A stretch of 5,264 nucleotides of DNA from Desulfocapsaceae bacterium (lineage in GTDB: Bacteria; Desulfobacterota; Desulfobulbia; Desulfobulbales; Desulfocapsaceae). Both the position numbers and the translations under genes were made by a program. The notes beneath the pieces were generated by a model, which saw nothing but the letters and a program-made list of their open reading frames with translations, was not told the origin of the DNA and ran no database searches. Positions 5,148 to 5,264 of this stretch are shown here, one piece after another (positions within the stretch are counted from its first letter, which is position 1; the number at the start of each line of letters is the position of its first letter). The stretch is taken from NCBI GenBank assembly GCA_029934775.1, contig JAOZLO010000231.1:1-5264 (forward strand), in the 5' to 3' direction.

Positions 5148-5264
5148 CAGGTATAATTGCTGCCATTCTGTTTGTTTTACTGCTTTTTATCGGGATGCCG
5201 ATTTTTTTTGTTTTAGGCATGGTCTGTTTTTTTTATTTCTGGAGTGTTGATATGGCTCCATTAA
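5144..5264 (+). CDS. dctM: TRAP transporter large permease, DctM family, partial N-terminus
   Basis: Only the first 40 codons are present; the gene runs off the right edge, while complete DctM proteins have about 425 residues and carry the ion-coupled transport path. The start ATG shares bases with the dctQ stop (ATGA at 5144-5147), and the purine-rich GAGAGAGAGAAA before it is a weak ribosome binding site, so translation is probably coupled to dctQ. The visible residues are a long hydrophobic helix with the DctM N-terminal pattern IGMP-IFFVLG (16-25). Identification rests on this pattern plus its position after dctP and dctQ. Confidence 0.9.
   Translation, partial: MTGIIAAILFVLLLFIGMPIFFVLGMVCFFYFWSVDMAPL

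Overview
This window appears to be a bacterial carbohydrate-uptake and catabolism locus built from two divergent gene sets around an AT-rich control region of about 500 bp. On the minus strand, a protein of the L-fucose/L-arabinose isomerase superfamily (1355-2881) is followed by an FGGY-family sugar kinase (1-1252, C-terminus beyond the left edge). On the plus strand lies a tripartite TRAP transporter: the periplasmic binding protein DctP (3390-4421), the small permease DctQ (4593-5147) and the first 40 codons of the large permease DctM (5144 to the right edge).

The likely logic is uptake, then isomerisation, then phosphorylation. DctP captures the substrate in the periplasm, DctQM imports it with an ion gradient, the isomerase converts an aldose to a ketose, and the kinase traps it as a ketose phosphate. 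The next step (aldolase or epimerase) and any regulator gene must lie outside the window. The substrate cannot be read from the sequence. TRAP binding proteins usually hold a carboxylate or another acidic group, whereas isomerase plus kinase points to a sugar, so an acidic or otherwise unusual sugar is possible.

The intergenic region 2882-3389 is the most structured non-coding part. It holds a good sigma70-type promoter for the TRAP operon (3130-3158) and a weaker candidate promoter for the isomerase-kinase operon. It also holds two CG-centred palindromes sharing a 15-nt core (2932-2946 and 3174-3188), each at or just after a predicted start site, an exact 18-nt direct repeat (2965 and 3095), a further 16-bp palindrome (2956-2971), and a long leader of about 225 nt carrying a short ORF with a very strong Shine-Dalgarno sequence. 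The shared elements on both arms suggest that one regulator controls both operons, probably a LacI-type repressor.

The organism is a diderm (Gram-negative-type) bacterium, inferred from the periplasmic binding protein with a Sec signal peptide, with moderate GC genes, AT-rich spacers and strong GGAGG ribosome binding sites. A spirochaete or a deltaproteobacterium-like lineage would fit, but the taxon cannot be fixed from this sequence. No tRNA, rRNA, CRISPR array, insertion sequence or phage gene was seen.
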